Shown: positions 7,170-15,372 of the stretch, one piece after another
How the letters are laid out: the number at the start of each line of letters is the position of its first letter
Position numbering within the stretch: the first letter of the stretch is position 1
From: Caldilineales bacterium
GTDB lineage: Bacteria; Chloroflexota; Anaerolineae; J102
Reading direction: 5' to 3'
Length of the DNA: 45,553 nt
NCBI GenBank assembly: GCA_024102915.1
Contig: JAGFJG010000001.1
Span: 1 to 45,553, forward strand
Program-made: the position numbers and the translations under genes
Notes under the pieces: generated by a model
Database searches by the model: none
Told to the model about the DNA's origin: nothing
What the model saw: only the letters and a program-made list of their open reading frames with translations

Positions 7170-9422
7170 CTACGGTCTAACCTCGACCTGCGTCAACCAT
7201 ACCGCCCGATCAGCGATCTGTTCAGTCGCCCCGGTGGCAGAAAGCCGCTCGAATGTGTCCAGCCGGTAGAGTCCGACGGCAAGGGTGTAAAGGCCGGGTG
7301 ACAGATCGGCGGGGATCGGCAGGGGTCGGACGTCCTCGACCACCTGCCCTGGCTCCCAGGCGTTAGTGGGCCACCGACCGCCGCGCGGGGCGCCATCAAA
7401 GCCGATAACGCGCTGCCCCTCCTGATCCAGCAAGTGGACGAATACCTGGTAATCTTCGGCGATAAGTTCGTCGCCCTGCCAGTAAAGCTTCAGGTTGATG
7501 TCTTTGCCCGGATTGACCTCCTGCCGGTCGATGTCATAACCGAGTAACCTGATCTGCCCTGCGAAATCAAAGGCAAGGGGGTGGTCGGGCGCTTTCGTCT
7601 GCCCCTGGCGCGGCAGCACGCGTAACGACATCACGGAATCTGGCGCGGCCCGGCCATCCAAACGACGGCTGCTGTAGCCGTCATCCGTGTCGTAATCGTA
7701 TAGGCCGACATCGATGGACAATAGCGTCGGCGCATCCACATCCTCCGGGATCGGCAGGCGGTATTTGTCGACGATGACCGTATCGGACGGCCACAGGCTG
7801 GTGGGAAATGTCCCCCAGCCGTTGTAGCTATTGATTTGGGAGATCGCCTCGCCGTTCCGATCCAACGCCTTGATAAATTGGGTGGCGTTGTAAGGTACGG
7901 GTTGCAGCGCCTGCCAATAAAGCGTGATGTCAACATTGTCGCCAGCCCGCACCGGCTCCGGACTACCTTCCACCCCCAACAGCAGCAGGCGATCATCGAA
8001 AAGGATGGCGTCATCGCTGGACGTGATTGGCGCGTTGGAAACCGGGATCAGGTCCGGTTTGTGGAAGCCGGGCAGGATCACGATGGGTAGGCTGAGGAGG
8101 GCGAGGGCGAGAAAGGCGGCAGGCGGAAAAGCAAGCCAGACCCGTTGGCGCGGCCACAACCCGGCCCAACCGGTCATCAACATAGTGGCAATGGCAGCTA
8201 TGGCCGGAAACAATAGCCTCCCTTGCGCTGCGGGCGTGAGTGTGACCCAGCGCAGCAGGGCCAGCAGTGACAGCAGAATCCATGCTGGCAAGAGCAGGAA
8301 AGCTCGATGGCGATGCAACAGAGTGCGCGCCGATATCCCGCGCCGCATCAAACGCCCCAGCCTGAGGAGGAGCCCGACCGATGCGGCCAGCAAGAACGCG
8401 TCAAACAGGCGATAAACCCAGCCCGGCCAGATGATGTTGAACCAGCCGAACAAGGCAAGCAGGCTGATGCGAAGGCCCTGCAATTCGGATGGCAAGGATG
8501 CCAGGGTCAGGGCCTGGGCGCGAGGGCCGACAATGGCGAGAAAGGTGGCGAGGCCGGTGGGGTCGCCATAAACCAGCCAGTTGCGGGCATACCACCATCC
8601 GGCCACAAGCAGCGCGACCAGAAACGCCAGTCCCAATTGCAACAAGTTTCGTCGCCATCGCCGCGTGCGCCATGCCTGCATCAAATACGCAAATCCGGCC
8701 AACGCCAGCAGCGTCAGGCCGCCCAGCTTTGTCAGCGCGGCCAGACCCAGGACGATGCCGATGAGGATGGCTGCCAGCCACGACCGGCGAAATCCGTCGC
8801 CAGCCACGCGCACGAGCAAATACAAGCTCAGCGTCGAGAGCAGTATGATGAGGTTGTCGTTGCTGACGGCGGCAGAGAGAAAAATGAATTGCGGCGTGAA
8901 GGCGACCAGGGCGGCGCTGGCGAGCGCGAGGGCGGGTTGGGATGAGAACAAAGTTTGGGCCAGAAGGAAGGTCAGGAAGACCGTGCCCAGGCCCAGCAAA
9001 ATCGAGAACAGCCGGGCGGCGTGCACGCCGGCTGCCAGTCCCCGCCAGGGCCATGTTTCATCGGCGGCGTGGATGAAACGATTTTTGTTGCCGGGCAGCA
9101 GGGGTCGGCCAATGGTCGAATGCGGATTCTCGGCCAGAATCCGCTCCCCGCCGCCATCCTGCACCCAACCGGTCAGCGCGGCGGCCAGGATATAATACAG
9201 GGGCGGCTGTCCGGCCTCCTGAGCCAGCAGACCGGGGTTGGCGGCGTCCATGATCGGAAAGCCCTTGCCGTCCGCCAGGTGGCGCACATAGCGGTAATGC
9301 GAGTCTTCGTCGGGCGCTTCGTAGATGGGAAAGGCGACGCTATAAGCCAGGGCGAGGATGGCAAATGCCGCCAGAATGAGGGCGATCCCCCAGTTGATTT
9401 TGCGCTGAAGATGGTTTGGCAT
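7170..9422 (-). CDS. GT39/ArnT-like membrane glycosyltransferase with two C-terminal beta modules
   Basis: The protein of about 750 residues begins with a helix, then an acidic first loop with Y-E-A-P-D-E-D-S-H-Y-R-Y, the E/D-rich loop seen in GT-C enzymes that use lipid-linked sugars. Around ten more helices follow to about residue 470. The last 280 residues hold two copies of a beta-rich module. One runs from V-R-A-G-D-N-V-D-I-T-L-Y-W-Q, the other from V-N-P-G-K-D-I-N-L-K-L-Y-W-Q. The same module ends the GT39-like protein at 26343-28379. I choose the ATG at 9422, which shares one base with the GNAT stop (TGATG), over an upstream start at 9467 that would overlap that gene. The substrate and acceptor are unknown; the neighbours suggest extracellular polysaccharide or glycoprotein. 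Confidence 0.87.
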   Translation of the reverse strand: MPNHLQRKINWGIALILAAFAILALAYSVAFPIYEAPDEDSHYRYVRHLADGKGFPIMDAANPGLLAQEAGQPPLYYILAAALTGWVQDGGGERILAENPHSTIGRPLLPGNKNRFIHAADETWPWRGLAAGVHAARLFSILLGLGTVFLTFLLAQTLFSSQPALALASAALVAFTPQFIFLSAAVSNDNLIILLSTLSLYLLVRVAGDGFRRSWLAAILIGIVLGLAALTKLGGLTLLALAGFAYLMQAWRTRRWRRNLLQLGLAFLVALLVAGWWYARNWLVYGDPTGLATFLAIVGPRAQALTLASLPSELQGLRISLLALFGWFNIIWPGWVYRLFDAFLLAASVGLLLRLGRLMRRGISARTLLHRHRAFLLLPAWILLSLLALLRWVTLTPAAQGRLLFPAIAAIATMLMTGWAGLWPRQRVWLAFPPAAFLALALLSLPIVILPGFHKPDLIPVSNAPITSSDDAILFDDRLLLLGVEGSPEPVRAGDNVDITLYWQALQPVPYNATQFIKALDRNGEAISQINSYNGWGTFPTSLWPSDTVIVDKYRLPIPEDVDAPTLLSIDVGLYDYDTDDGYSSRRLDGRAAPDSVMSLRVLPRQGQTKAPDHPLAFDFAGQIRLLGYDIDRQEVNPGKDINLKLYWQGDELIAEDYQVFVHLLDQEGQRVIGFDGAPRGGRWPTNAWEPGQVVEDVRPLPIPADLSPGLYTLAVGLYRLDTFERLSATGATEQIADRAVWLTQVEVRP

Positions 9423-9901
9423 CAGTCGCGGGCGTCGTTGGCTGGCTCCAGGTCTTTCCGCATCCAATAGAAACTGCCGCCCGGCGGAAAGTCCTTCAGT
9501 TCGCCGACGACCCGATAGCCGAGCTTTTCATAGAACCCCCGCGCCTGAAAGTGGAATGTTTTCAGTTTAGCCCATCGGCAGCCGCGGGTAACGGCCTCCG
9601 CCTCGGCCTGCCGCAACAGGCTGGCTCCCACGCCCTGTTTTCGTAATGCCTCGGCCACCCACAAATCATCGATATCCAACCAGTCCCAATAGGTCGATGC
9701 GGTCAATCCGGCGACCATATCGCCCGTGCTATCGTAGACGAAGATGTTGAAGGGCGTCACAGCGGATGGTTCCCTGCTCTGACGATGGGCGGGCGAGACG
9801 GCGGTGTTGTGCGCTTTCAGATGCTCGTGCAGTACCGCCGCTTTCTCCACACAAGGCTGATCGGACATCTCAAGGTGGAGATCGACGGGGATTTCAGGCA
9901 T
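9422..9901 (-). CDS. GNAT family N-acetyltransferase
   Basis: This protein of about 159 residues is a single GNAT domain. The acetyl-CoA loop is L-R-K-Q-G-V-G-A-S-L-L-R (motif A, R/Q-x-x-G-x-G/A), preceded by the strand I-D-D-L-W-V. The C-terminal F-H-F-Q-A-R-G-F-Y-E-K-L-G-Y-R-V-V-G is the usual motif B end. The likely substrate is a small amine, and the gene cannot be assigned more precisely. I choose the ATG at 9901, which overlaps the stop of the GT4 gene by eight bases. An upstream ATG at 9925 lies deeper inside that gene. The stop shares one base with the next start. This tight packing between two glycosyltransferases suggests co-translation and perhaps acetylation of a sugar or its precursor. 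Confidence 0.87.
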   Translation of the reverse strand: MPEIPVDLHLEMSDQPCVEKAAVLHEHLKAHNTAVSPAHRQSREPSAVTPFNIFVYDSTGDMVAGLTASTYWDWLDIDDLWVAEALRKQGVGASLLRQAEAEAVTRGCRWAKLKTFHFQARGFYEKLGYRVVGELKDFPPGGSFYWMRKDLEPANDARD

Positions 9902-11045
9902 GCTGCAAGAGCGTTGTATAGGCATCCAGACTGCGGGCGGCGATGGCTTCCCAGGTGAACTGACGACCGAGCAGCCGGGCGTTTTCTCCCAGCCGTTGCC
10001 GCAATTCGGGCTGGGTCAGTGCGCGCTCGGTGGCGGATGTCATAGCGGCCAGGTCGTCGGGCGGGGCCAGCAGGATGTTCTCGCCATTCACCAGGTCGGG
10101 ATAAAGCACGTTCGGCGTGGTGCTGACGATGGCCATGCCATGTTCAATCGCCGCCATCAAGCTGCCGCGACGATAGGAGACGCCATCCAGGTAGGGCAGC
10201 AGGGCGACATCGGAGGACAGAAAGGCGGCGGAGACCTGTGCGGGCGGGATGTGGCCGGTCCAATGGATGCGGGCGGCGAGATTTGTGGCGGCGATGCGTT
10301 CTTTGACCTGTTGCAGGTACGCGTAGTTGGTGGGGTCCGACGCACCGACATGGCCGCCGATCAGCAACAGATGTGCATCGATGCCCTTCGCGACGAGGCT
10401 TTCGAGGACGCCGAGCAATATCTTGCCGCCCTTGCTGTCATTGAAGAATCCAAAATAGCAGATCACAAGGTTATCGGGTGTGATGCCATATTGCGCTCGC
10501 CAGGCGTTGCGGTCGAAATCGGGCGGGGGCGCGCAGGGGATGTTGCTGCCAATGGGGATTTCCAACAGGTCGATGCGAGTGCGACGCAGGCGGGCGCTGT
10601 CTTCGGGGTTGGTCGTGATCGCCAGATCGCAGCCGCAAGCCAATCGCTTGATCGTCCAGCGGCGCACAGGGTGGGCTTTGGGAAAGAGGTAGGGTTGTCT
10701 CAGATCGTGAAAGGTGACGGCTGTTCGTGTTGCACGATGACGTCCGGGCCACAGGTTGATGGCGGGATGCATGCCGAAGGCGGCGGTCTGGTATTGGATA
10801 TGGACGATATCGGGCCGCCATGACTCCACCCTGCGATTCAAAACCGAGCTGCTGCTCCATCCCCAATGCCGCATCTCCGCAAAGACTTCGATGTCAGGAT
10901 CGATGGTTTCGCCCGCGGCGGCAGCCGAAGTGACAACGCCAACCGTCTGGCCCAGCGCCACCAGGGCGCGCCCCAGTTCGCGCGTGTAATCGGCCACGCC
11001 GCCATGCATGGGCGGGTATTCGCCGGTAATGAAAAGGGTTCGCAT
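9894..11045 (-). CDS. GT4-family glycosyltransferase
   Basis: The 383-residue soluble protein has a GT-B fold. The N-terminal donor-proximal loop is E-Y-P-P-M-H-G-G-V-A-D-Y, typical of GT4 enzymes. The C-terminal Rossmann half starts near N-L-V-I-C-Y-F-G-F, with a basic G-F-F-N-D-S-K-G-G in the position that normally binds the sugar nucleotide. Near the end S-L-M-A-A-I-E-H-G-M-A-I-V-S-T lies where the family's E-x7-E motif normally occurs. The donor and linkage cannot be predicted. The gene begins 12 bases after kbl stops and overlaps the GNAT gene, so it belongs to the same transcript. It probably adds a sugar on the cytoplasmic face to a lipid-linked chain. Confidence 0.9.
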   Translation of the reverse strand: MRTLFITGEYPPMHGGVADYTRELGRALVALGQTVGVVTSAAAAGETIDPDIEVFAEMRHWGWSSSSVLNRRVESWRPDIVHIQYQTAAFGMHPAINLWPGRHRATRTAVTFHDLRQPYLFPKAHPVRRWTIKRLACGCDLAITTNPEDSARLRRTRIDLLEIPIGSNIPCAPPPDFDRNAWRAQYGITPDNLVICYFGFFNDSKGGKILLGVLESLVAKGIDAHLLLIGGHVGASDPTNYAYLQQVKERIAATNLAARIHWTGHIPPAQVSAAFLSSDVALLPYLDGVSYRRGSLMAAIEHGMAIVSTTPNVLYPDLVNGENILLAPPDDLAAMTSATERALTQPELRQRLGENARLLGRQFTWEAIAARSLDAYTTLLQHA

Positions 11046-11057
11046 CGAAGTAATTAT

Positions 11058-12269
11058 CTATCCGCTCGTAATGACACCCAATTCCCTACCAACACGGGCA
11101 AAAACATCGACGCCAAGGTCGAGATCCGCACGGCTGTGCGCGGCCGTGTTCATGACCCGGATGCGGGCCAAGCCCTGGGGAACAGTGGGAAAGCCGATAC
11201 CCATGGCGAACACGCCCTCCTCGAACAGGCGACGGCTGAAACGCTTGGTCAGAGCGGCGTCGCCCAACATGACGGGGATGATCGGCGTCTGGCTGGAACC
11301 GGTATCGAAGCCGAGCTTTTGCAAGCCGTCGCGCAGATAAACGGCATTTTCCCACAGGCGGGTTACCAGTTCCTCGCTCTCTTCCAGCAGATCGACGGCG
11401 GCCAGACAGGCGGCGGTGTCGGCAGGCGTGGTGGCCGAGGAAAAGAGAAATGGCCGGGCTTTCTGGCGGATGAAATCGACGATCAGTTTCTTGCCGGCGA
11501 TCACGCCGCCCACCGCGCCAAACGCCTTGGACAGCGTGCCGATCTCCACATCGAACCTGCCGTGCAGCCCAAAGTGATCGACGATGCCGCGTCCGCCTTT
11601 GCCCAGAACGCCCTCGCCGTGCGCGTCATCGACCATCGTCATGACCCCGTGTTTTTCGGCTACCTCGTACAGCCTGTCCAGCGGAGCGATGTCGCCATCC
11701 ATGCTGAATACGCCATCGGTGATCAACAATCCCCGCCGGTATTGCGGCAGATGTTGTTGAATCTTGGCCTCGGCGTCCGCGGGATCACAGTGCTCGTAAA
11801 CGATGATCTTGGCGCCGGAAAGACGGCTGCCGTCGATGATCGATGCGTGGTTCAACCGGTCGGAAAAGATCACGTCGCCCTTGCCCACCAACGGGGCGAT
11901 GGCAGCCTGATTGGCATTGAAACCGCTCTGCACAAAAAGGGCGTCCTCCACACCCTTGAACGCGGCCAATCGCCGTTCCAGTTCCAGATGCAGGGCCGTT
12001 GTGCCGGCGATAGTACGGACGGCGGCAGGCCCTACTCCCCACCGGTCAATCGCTTCCTGTGCAGCCCGGCGCATGCGAGGATGATTGGCAAGGCCAAGAT
12101 AATTGTTCGTGCAGAAATTGAGCACGCGTTTGCCATCGACCACCATCCAACCATCCGCCGCAGATTCCATCGTGCGGATGTTGATGAATAGATTCTCCGC
12201 CTGCAAACGGGCGATCTCTTCTTGTATAAACTGGAGTTTGCTATCCGTGTTGCTCATTTCAAATCTCAT
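11058..12269 (-). CDS. kbl: Glycine C-acetyltransferase (2-amino-3-ketobutyrate CoA ligase)
   Basis: This 403-residue PLP enzyme belongs to the alpha-oxoamine synthase family and matches KBL through its length. It carries [31 protein letters not shown], the metal/PLP region V-D-D-A-H, and the PLP lysine in G-T-L-S-K-A-F-G. The late motif I-I-P-V-M-L-G-D-A is the one I recall in E. coli Kbl. KBL cleaves 2-amino-3-ketobutyrate with CoA to glycine and acetyl-CoA in threonine breakdown. No threonine dehydrogenase gene is next to it. A related serine-palmitoyl or 8-amino-7-oxononanoate role is less likely. The start could be the ATG at 12269 or the one at 12257; neither has a strong ribosome-binding site. 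It leads the glycosyltransferase operon, which is odd for a catabolic enzyme. Confidence 0.9.
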   Translation of the reverse strand: MRFEMSNTDSKLQFIQEEIARLQAENLFINIRTMESAADGWMVVDGKRVLNFCTNNYLGLANHPRMRRAAQEAIDRWGVGPAAVRTIAGTTALHLELERRLAAFKGVEDALFVQSGFNANQAAIAPLVGKGDVIFSDRLNHASIIDGSRLSGAKIIVYEHCDPADAEAKIQQHLPQYRRGLLITDGVFSMDGDIAPLDRLYEVAEKHGVMTMVDDAHGEGVLGKGGRGIVDHFGLHGRFDVEIGTLSKAFGAVGGVIAGKKLIVDFIRQKARPFLFSSATTPADTAACLAAVDLLEESEELVTRLWENAVYLRDGLQKLGFDTGSSQTPIIPVMLGDAALTKRFSRRLFEEGVFAMGIGFPTVPQGLARIRVMNTAAHSRADLDLGVDVFARVGRELGVITSG

Positions 12270-12297
12270 TAGTTAGAGAAAGTTGCGGGACAGTTGC

Positions 12298-12326
12298 ATT
12301 ATAGGCTGCTATCTCATTGACGCCAA
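12298..12326 (-). promoter_or_regulatory. Sigma-70-type promoter of the kbl operon
   Basis: On the minus strand TTGGCG (12326-12321) and a perfect TATAAT (12303-12298) are 17 bases apart. This predicts a start about 20-25 bases upstream of kbl. The -35 box shares bases 12321-12322 with the -35 box of the opposite promoter. Confidence 0.6.
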
Positions 12327-12345
12327 CCGCCTCAGCCCCTATACT
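12317..12345 (+). promoter_or_regulatory. Sigma-70-type promoter of the CNB/PH-domain gene
   Basis: TTGACG (12317-12322) and TATACT (12340-12345) are 17 bases apart and 41 bases upstream of the ATG at 12387. The boxes overlap those of the kbl promoter, so the two genes probably compete for polymerase. Confidence 0.6.
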
Positions 12346-12386
12346 GCCCAAAGGTTACGCACTCAAATCACAAGTATTTGCGCCTC

Positions 12387-14807
12387 ATGGCTGACCCCCA
12401 AGTCGACTACAGCGTTGAACTCGGTCGGTTCCCCATGTTCCGGGGGCTGACCCAGGAGCAGCTACGCGGCGTGCGAGTGAATGACCCGGTGGTTTTCTCG
12501 GCGGGGTCGCCGATCTTTTACCAGGATGACCCCATAACCAAAGTCTATCTCATCCTGAGCGGCGAAGTGGAGTTGGTGCGCAAAGGAAATGGGGCGGAGA
12601 CGGATCTGATTTACCGGGCGGGCCCAGACCAGACATTGGGGCGTTTGGAGCTTGATGTTCCCGAAGGACAACTGGGAGAGGCGAGGGCGAAGCGGCGCAC
12701 CACGGTTTTGACCATCGACAAAGACGTCCTCGTGCGCCTGCGCAATGCCTACCCTTCTCTGCAAAGCCATTTCGACCGCAGCGAGGTGATCGGACATCTG
12801 CGGGCGGCGCCCTTTTTCGCGCCTCTGAGTGACATCGAAATCAAATGGCTGAGTGATATCGCCATCGTCTCTGAAGCGAATGCGAAACAGATTTTCTATG
12901 AGATCGGCGAAACCGCCCGATTCGCCTATGTTCTGCGCCAGGGCCGGGTACGTCTCGAATCGGGAGATGGGAACAAGCGCTGGATCAGTGCAGGCAGCGT
13001 TTTCGGCGACCGCTCGGCAATTACGCAGCAAAAGCGCGAAGCTCTCGCAGTGGCTGAGTCACGTTGCTTTTACTACGAAATCCCGGCGGACGATCTGCAA
13101 AATGTCGTCAAACGCCACGAACGCATCGATTGGCTGAATGACCCCATCAGCATCGAGACCTATTTGAAACAGACCAATCTGTTTAGCAGGCTCAACGATG
13201 ACGAGGTGGCGCATCTGGCCGGGTACACCATGCAGCTCCACTTGCGCCAGACTCATCGCAAGATCGTCAACTACAATGTCAGCGACAATTACTTCTATGT
13301 CCTGATACACGGTTATGCCGCCTGGCAGACAGCTTCCGAAAATGGCGCTCTCAATGCTCCGGTGCAGATTATACGGGGGGCAAGTTTTGGCGCGGGGTCT
13401 TTGTTGTTGAGCGAGGCGGCCGAAGCCAGCGTGGAGACGACCAGCCCCACCGACTGGCTGCGCATTCACCGCGAGGACTTCAGCCTGTTTCTTCAAGCCT
13501 TTCCTCATGTGCAGGACAGGCTGAACATCGATCCTCATCTGCGTGACCGCTTCCTCGGCGCCAAAAAGATGCATAGTTGGCAGCAGGAAGGGGAAATCGT
13601 CTATCTGGAAACGCACCGGCACTGGGTTGTGCTGTTGCGGAATCTGTCGGCGCTGATAGCGCTTGTTGTCGTGCTCTCCTTTGTCGCGCTTTGGTTAGAT
13701 AGTCTTCTGAGCCTGACATGGCAGCCCTTTACATTCTTCGGCTGTCTGCTGACGCCGGCCATCACCTGGATTATTCTCGACTATCTCAACGATTATCACA
13801 TCGTGACCTCGCGACGGGTCGCCCATCAGGAAAAGGTGATCCTGATCTCGGAAAAATTACATGCAGCGCCGCTCGATCAGATTCAGGAACTCCGCATCGA
13901 GCGCAAGTTTTGGGCGCAGGTTTTCGGCTATGGTCATCTGGTGATCAGCACAGCCGCCGATCCTGGCCGCATCGACTTCGATTTTCTGCCCAATCCGGAA
14001 GCGACGCTGGAATTGCTTCAACAGGAATCGGCGAAAGCCAAAGCCACCGTGCGCGTGGAATCCGAAGAGATGATCCGCCGCCAGCTTCAAGATAAGCTCC
14101 ACCTGGGATTGGAGGAGCGCCTCGACAGCCGCGCCTTACTGGAAGCTCCGGCTAAACATGAAAGCGCCAAACAGAAACGCATCGGCAAACTGCTCGGCTT
14201 ACAGCACGGCGACGACGACAAACTGATCTGGCGCAAACATTGGTTGGGATTGGTCATCGTCTCGCTTGTACCGCTTGTGGTCACATTTTTGTGCACGCTG
14301 TTCCTGGTGGCGGCTATCACCGATCTGCTCTTCCCCGGCGCCAACAGCGCTCTGCATCGCGGCCTGATCATCCTGGCATTGCTCCTGCTCGGCGGCAGCG
14401 CATTCTGGCTCTGGTACAATGTCACCGATTGGATCAACGATACTTATATCCTGACCAACCAGTACATCGAACATTCCGAGATCAAACCGCTGTGGGTCGA
14501 GGACCGGCGCTCGGTGACTTCGCTGGATCGGGTGCAGAATGTGCGCTATGTCAAGCCCGACCCCCTGGCCTACATCTTTGGTTTCGGGCACGTGAGCATC
14601 CAGACCGCAGCGGAAGAGGGGTTGATCCTGTTTCGATTCGTGCCTCAGCCCGACGAAGTGCAGACCGAGATATTCCGTCGTATCGAGAATTTTCGTAGCA
14701 CCCAGGCTGAGATTCGTCGCAAAGAACGCAAGAGCGACTTTGCGGATTGGCTGGCGGCCTACAACCAGTTGATGGAAGAGGAACGCACTCGCTACGCTCG
14801 CGGCTAG
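12387..14807 (+). CDS. Triple cyclic-nucleotide-binding-like, double membrane-PH-domain protein
   Basis: This protein of about 806 residues has three CNB-fold domains in series (about 12-125, 136-245 and 255-375). Two repeats of a helix pair plus bacterial PH domain (bPH/YdbS type) follow. The first helix pair is at about 411-465 with a PH domain at 469-543; the second is at about 618-680 with a PH domain at 683-769. The PH repeats share the pattern Y-H-I-V-T-S / Y-I-L-T-N followed by L-D-Q-I-Q / L-D-R-V-Q-N and F-G-Y-G-H / F-G-F-G-H. The CNB phosphate-binding cassettes are degenerate. The second keeps G-S-V-F-G-D and a later Arg, and the others lack the canonical G-E-x-A-L-L and Arg. Binding of cAMP or c-di-GMP is therefore doubtful. 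There is no helix-turn-helix or enzyme domain. I start it at ATG 12387; a TTG at 12378 is possible. Its role is unknown; it may be a membrane-bound sensor or scaffold. Confidence 0.88.
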   Translation: MADPQVDYSVELGRFPMFRGLTQEQLRGVRVNDPVVFSAGSPIFYQDDPITKVYLILSGEVELVRKGNGAETDLIYRAGPDQTLGRLELDVPEGQLGEARAKRRTTVLTIDKDVLVRLRNAYPSLQSHFDRSEVIGHLRAAPFFAPLSDIEIKWLSDIAIVSEANAKQIFYEIGETARFAYVLRQGRVRLESGDGNKRWISAGSVFGDRSAITQQKREALAVAESRCFYYEIPADDLQNVVKRHERIDWLNDPISIETYLKQTNLFSRLNDDEVAHLAGYTMQLHLRQTHRKIVNYNVSDNYFYVLIHGYAAWQTASENGALNAPVQIIRGASFGAGSLLLSEAAEASVETTSPTDWLRIHREDFSLFLQAFPHVQDRLNIDPHLRDRFLGAKKMHSWQQEGEIVYLETHRHWVVLLRNLSALIALVVVLSFVALWLDSLLSLTWQPFTFFGCLLTPAITWIILDYLNDYHIVTSRRVAHQEKVILISEKLHAAPLDQIQELRIERKFWAQVFGYGHLVISTAADPGRIDFDFLPNPEATLELLQQESAKAKATVRVESEEMIRRQLQDKLHLGLEERLDSRALLEAPAKHESAKQKRIGKLLGLQHGDDDKLIWRKHWLGLVIVSLVPLVVTFLCTLFLVAAITDLLFPGANSALHRGLIILALLLLGGSAFWLWYNVTDWINDTYILTNQYIEHSEIKPLWVEDRRSVTSLDRVQNVRYVKPDPLAYIFGFGHVSIQTAAEEGLILFRFVPQPDEVQTEIFRRIENFRSTQAEIRRKERKSDFADWLAAYNQLMEEERTRYARG

Positions 14808-15217
14808 TCGCCAATCTCCTTGTAAACTTGTGCCAGGCTCTCGCCGTACACGGCCAATTGCCAGGAGCAAAACCAGCCGAATGGGGTGATCTCGGCAGTG
14901 TAGCCAGTGGCGTTCAGGCGCTCGGCCAATTCGTTGAGGAATTCTTCGGCGAAAATCGGGTCGGCGTTTTCAGCGCCGAGGTGGGTGAAGGTGTGCAGGA
15001 CGATGGTTCCAAATCCCCGTTTGTTGGCCAGCCATTTCAGGTGTTTGAGGGCGTAGCGAAAAGTGCGGCTGCGGTCCGCCTCATCACGAGCTTCCACATG
15101 CACAAAAGCGACTACGGCATCCGTTACTGATCCGGCGTTCGCGGGCGGCGTGTCGGGCAATGTCTGGCTATGGGGCTGCCAGCTAAAGCTGCGGACGAGG
15201 AAGGTGAGGAGGCGCAT
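14804..15217 (-). CDS. Freestanding archaeal-type ThrRS editing domain (tRNA-Thr_ED)
   Basis: The 137-residue protein matches the N-terminal editing domain of archaeal threonyl-tRNA synthetase, a DTD-like fold that removes serine from mischarged tRNA-Thr. The start M-R-L-L, the strand A-V-V-A-F-V-H-V-E, the loop V-L-H-T-F-T-H-L-G, the G-Y-x-A-E-I-T-P-F-G-W and the end E-S-L-A-Q-V-Y-K-E-I fit in order and spacing. No synthetase core follows, so it should act in trans. After P-F-G-W-F a Cys stands where archaeal sequences, as I recall, have a Lys, so activity may differ. The stop overlaps the stop of the opposite gene within a shared CTAG (14804-14807). No strong ribosome-binding site is visible. 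D-tyrosyl deacylase-like function is the main alternative. Confidence 0.78.
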   Translation of the reverse strand: MRLLTFLVRSFSWQPHSQTLPDTPPANAGSVTDAVVAFVHVEARDEADRSRTFRYALKHLKWLANKRGFGTIVLHTFTHLGAENADPIFAEEFLNELAERLNATGYTAEITPFGWFCSWQLAVYGESLAQVYKEIGD

Positions 15218-15234
15218 GGGATGAGGAGGACAGA

Positions 15235-15369
15235 AGTTCAGAGTTCAGAGTTCAGGGTTCTGGGCTTTGTGAAACTGTGTCAGGTGTCAAGTGTCAGGTC
15301 GGGTCAGCCCTACTCAACGCTTTGAGCAACTCTGACTTGAGACCTGGAACCTGAAACTTCAAACTGAGT
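15235..15369. repeat. Three successive heptamer arrays
   Basis: The 155-base spacer between the editing-domain gene and the M28 peptidase gene is largely made of 7-base units. AGTTCAG occurs three times in a row at 15235-15255. GTGTCAG, GTGTCAA, GTGTCAG run at 15277-15297. Five degenerate units such as ACTTGAG and ACCTGAA run at 15335-15369. Period 7 is kept inside each array, but the unit changes from array to array. Confidence 0.8.
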
Positions 15370-15372
15370 AAA

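Noticed and set aside
10866..12191. A 441-codon plus-strand frame opposite kbl
   Set aside because: Its product resembles no family and is the mirror of a clear PLP enzyme.
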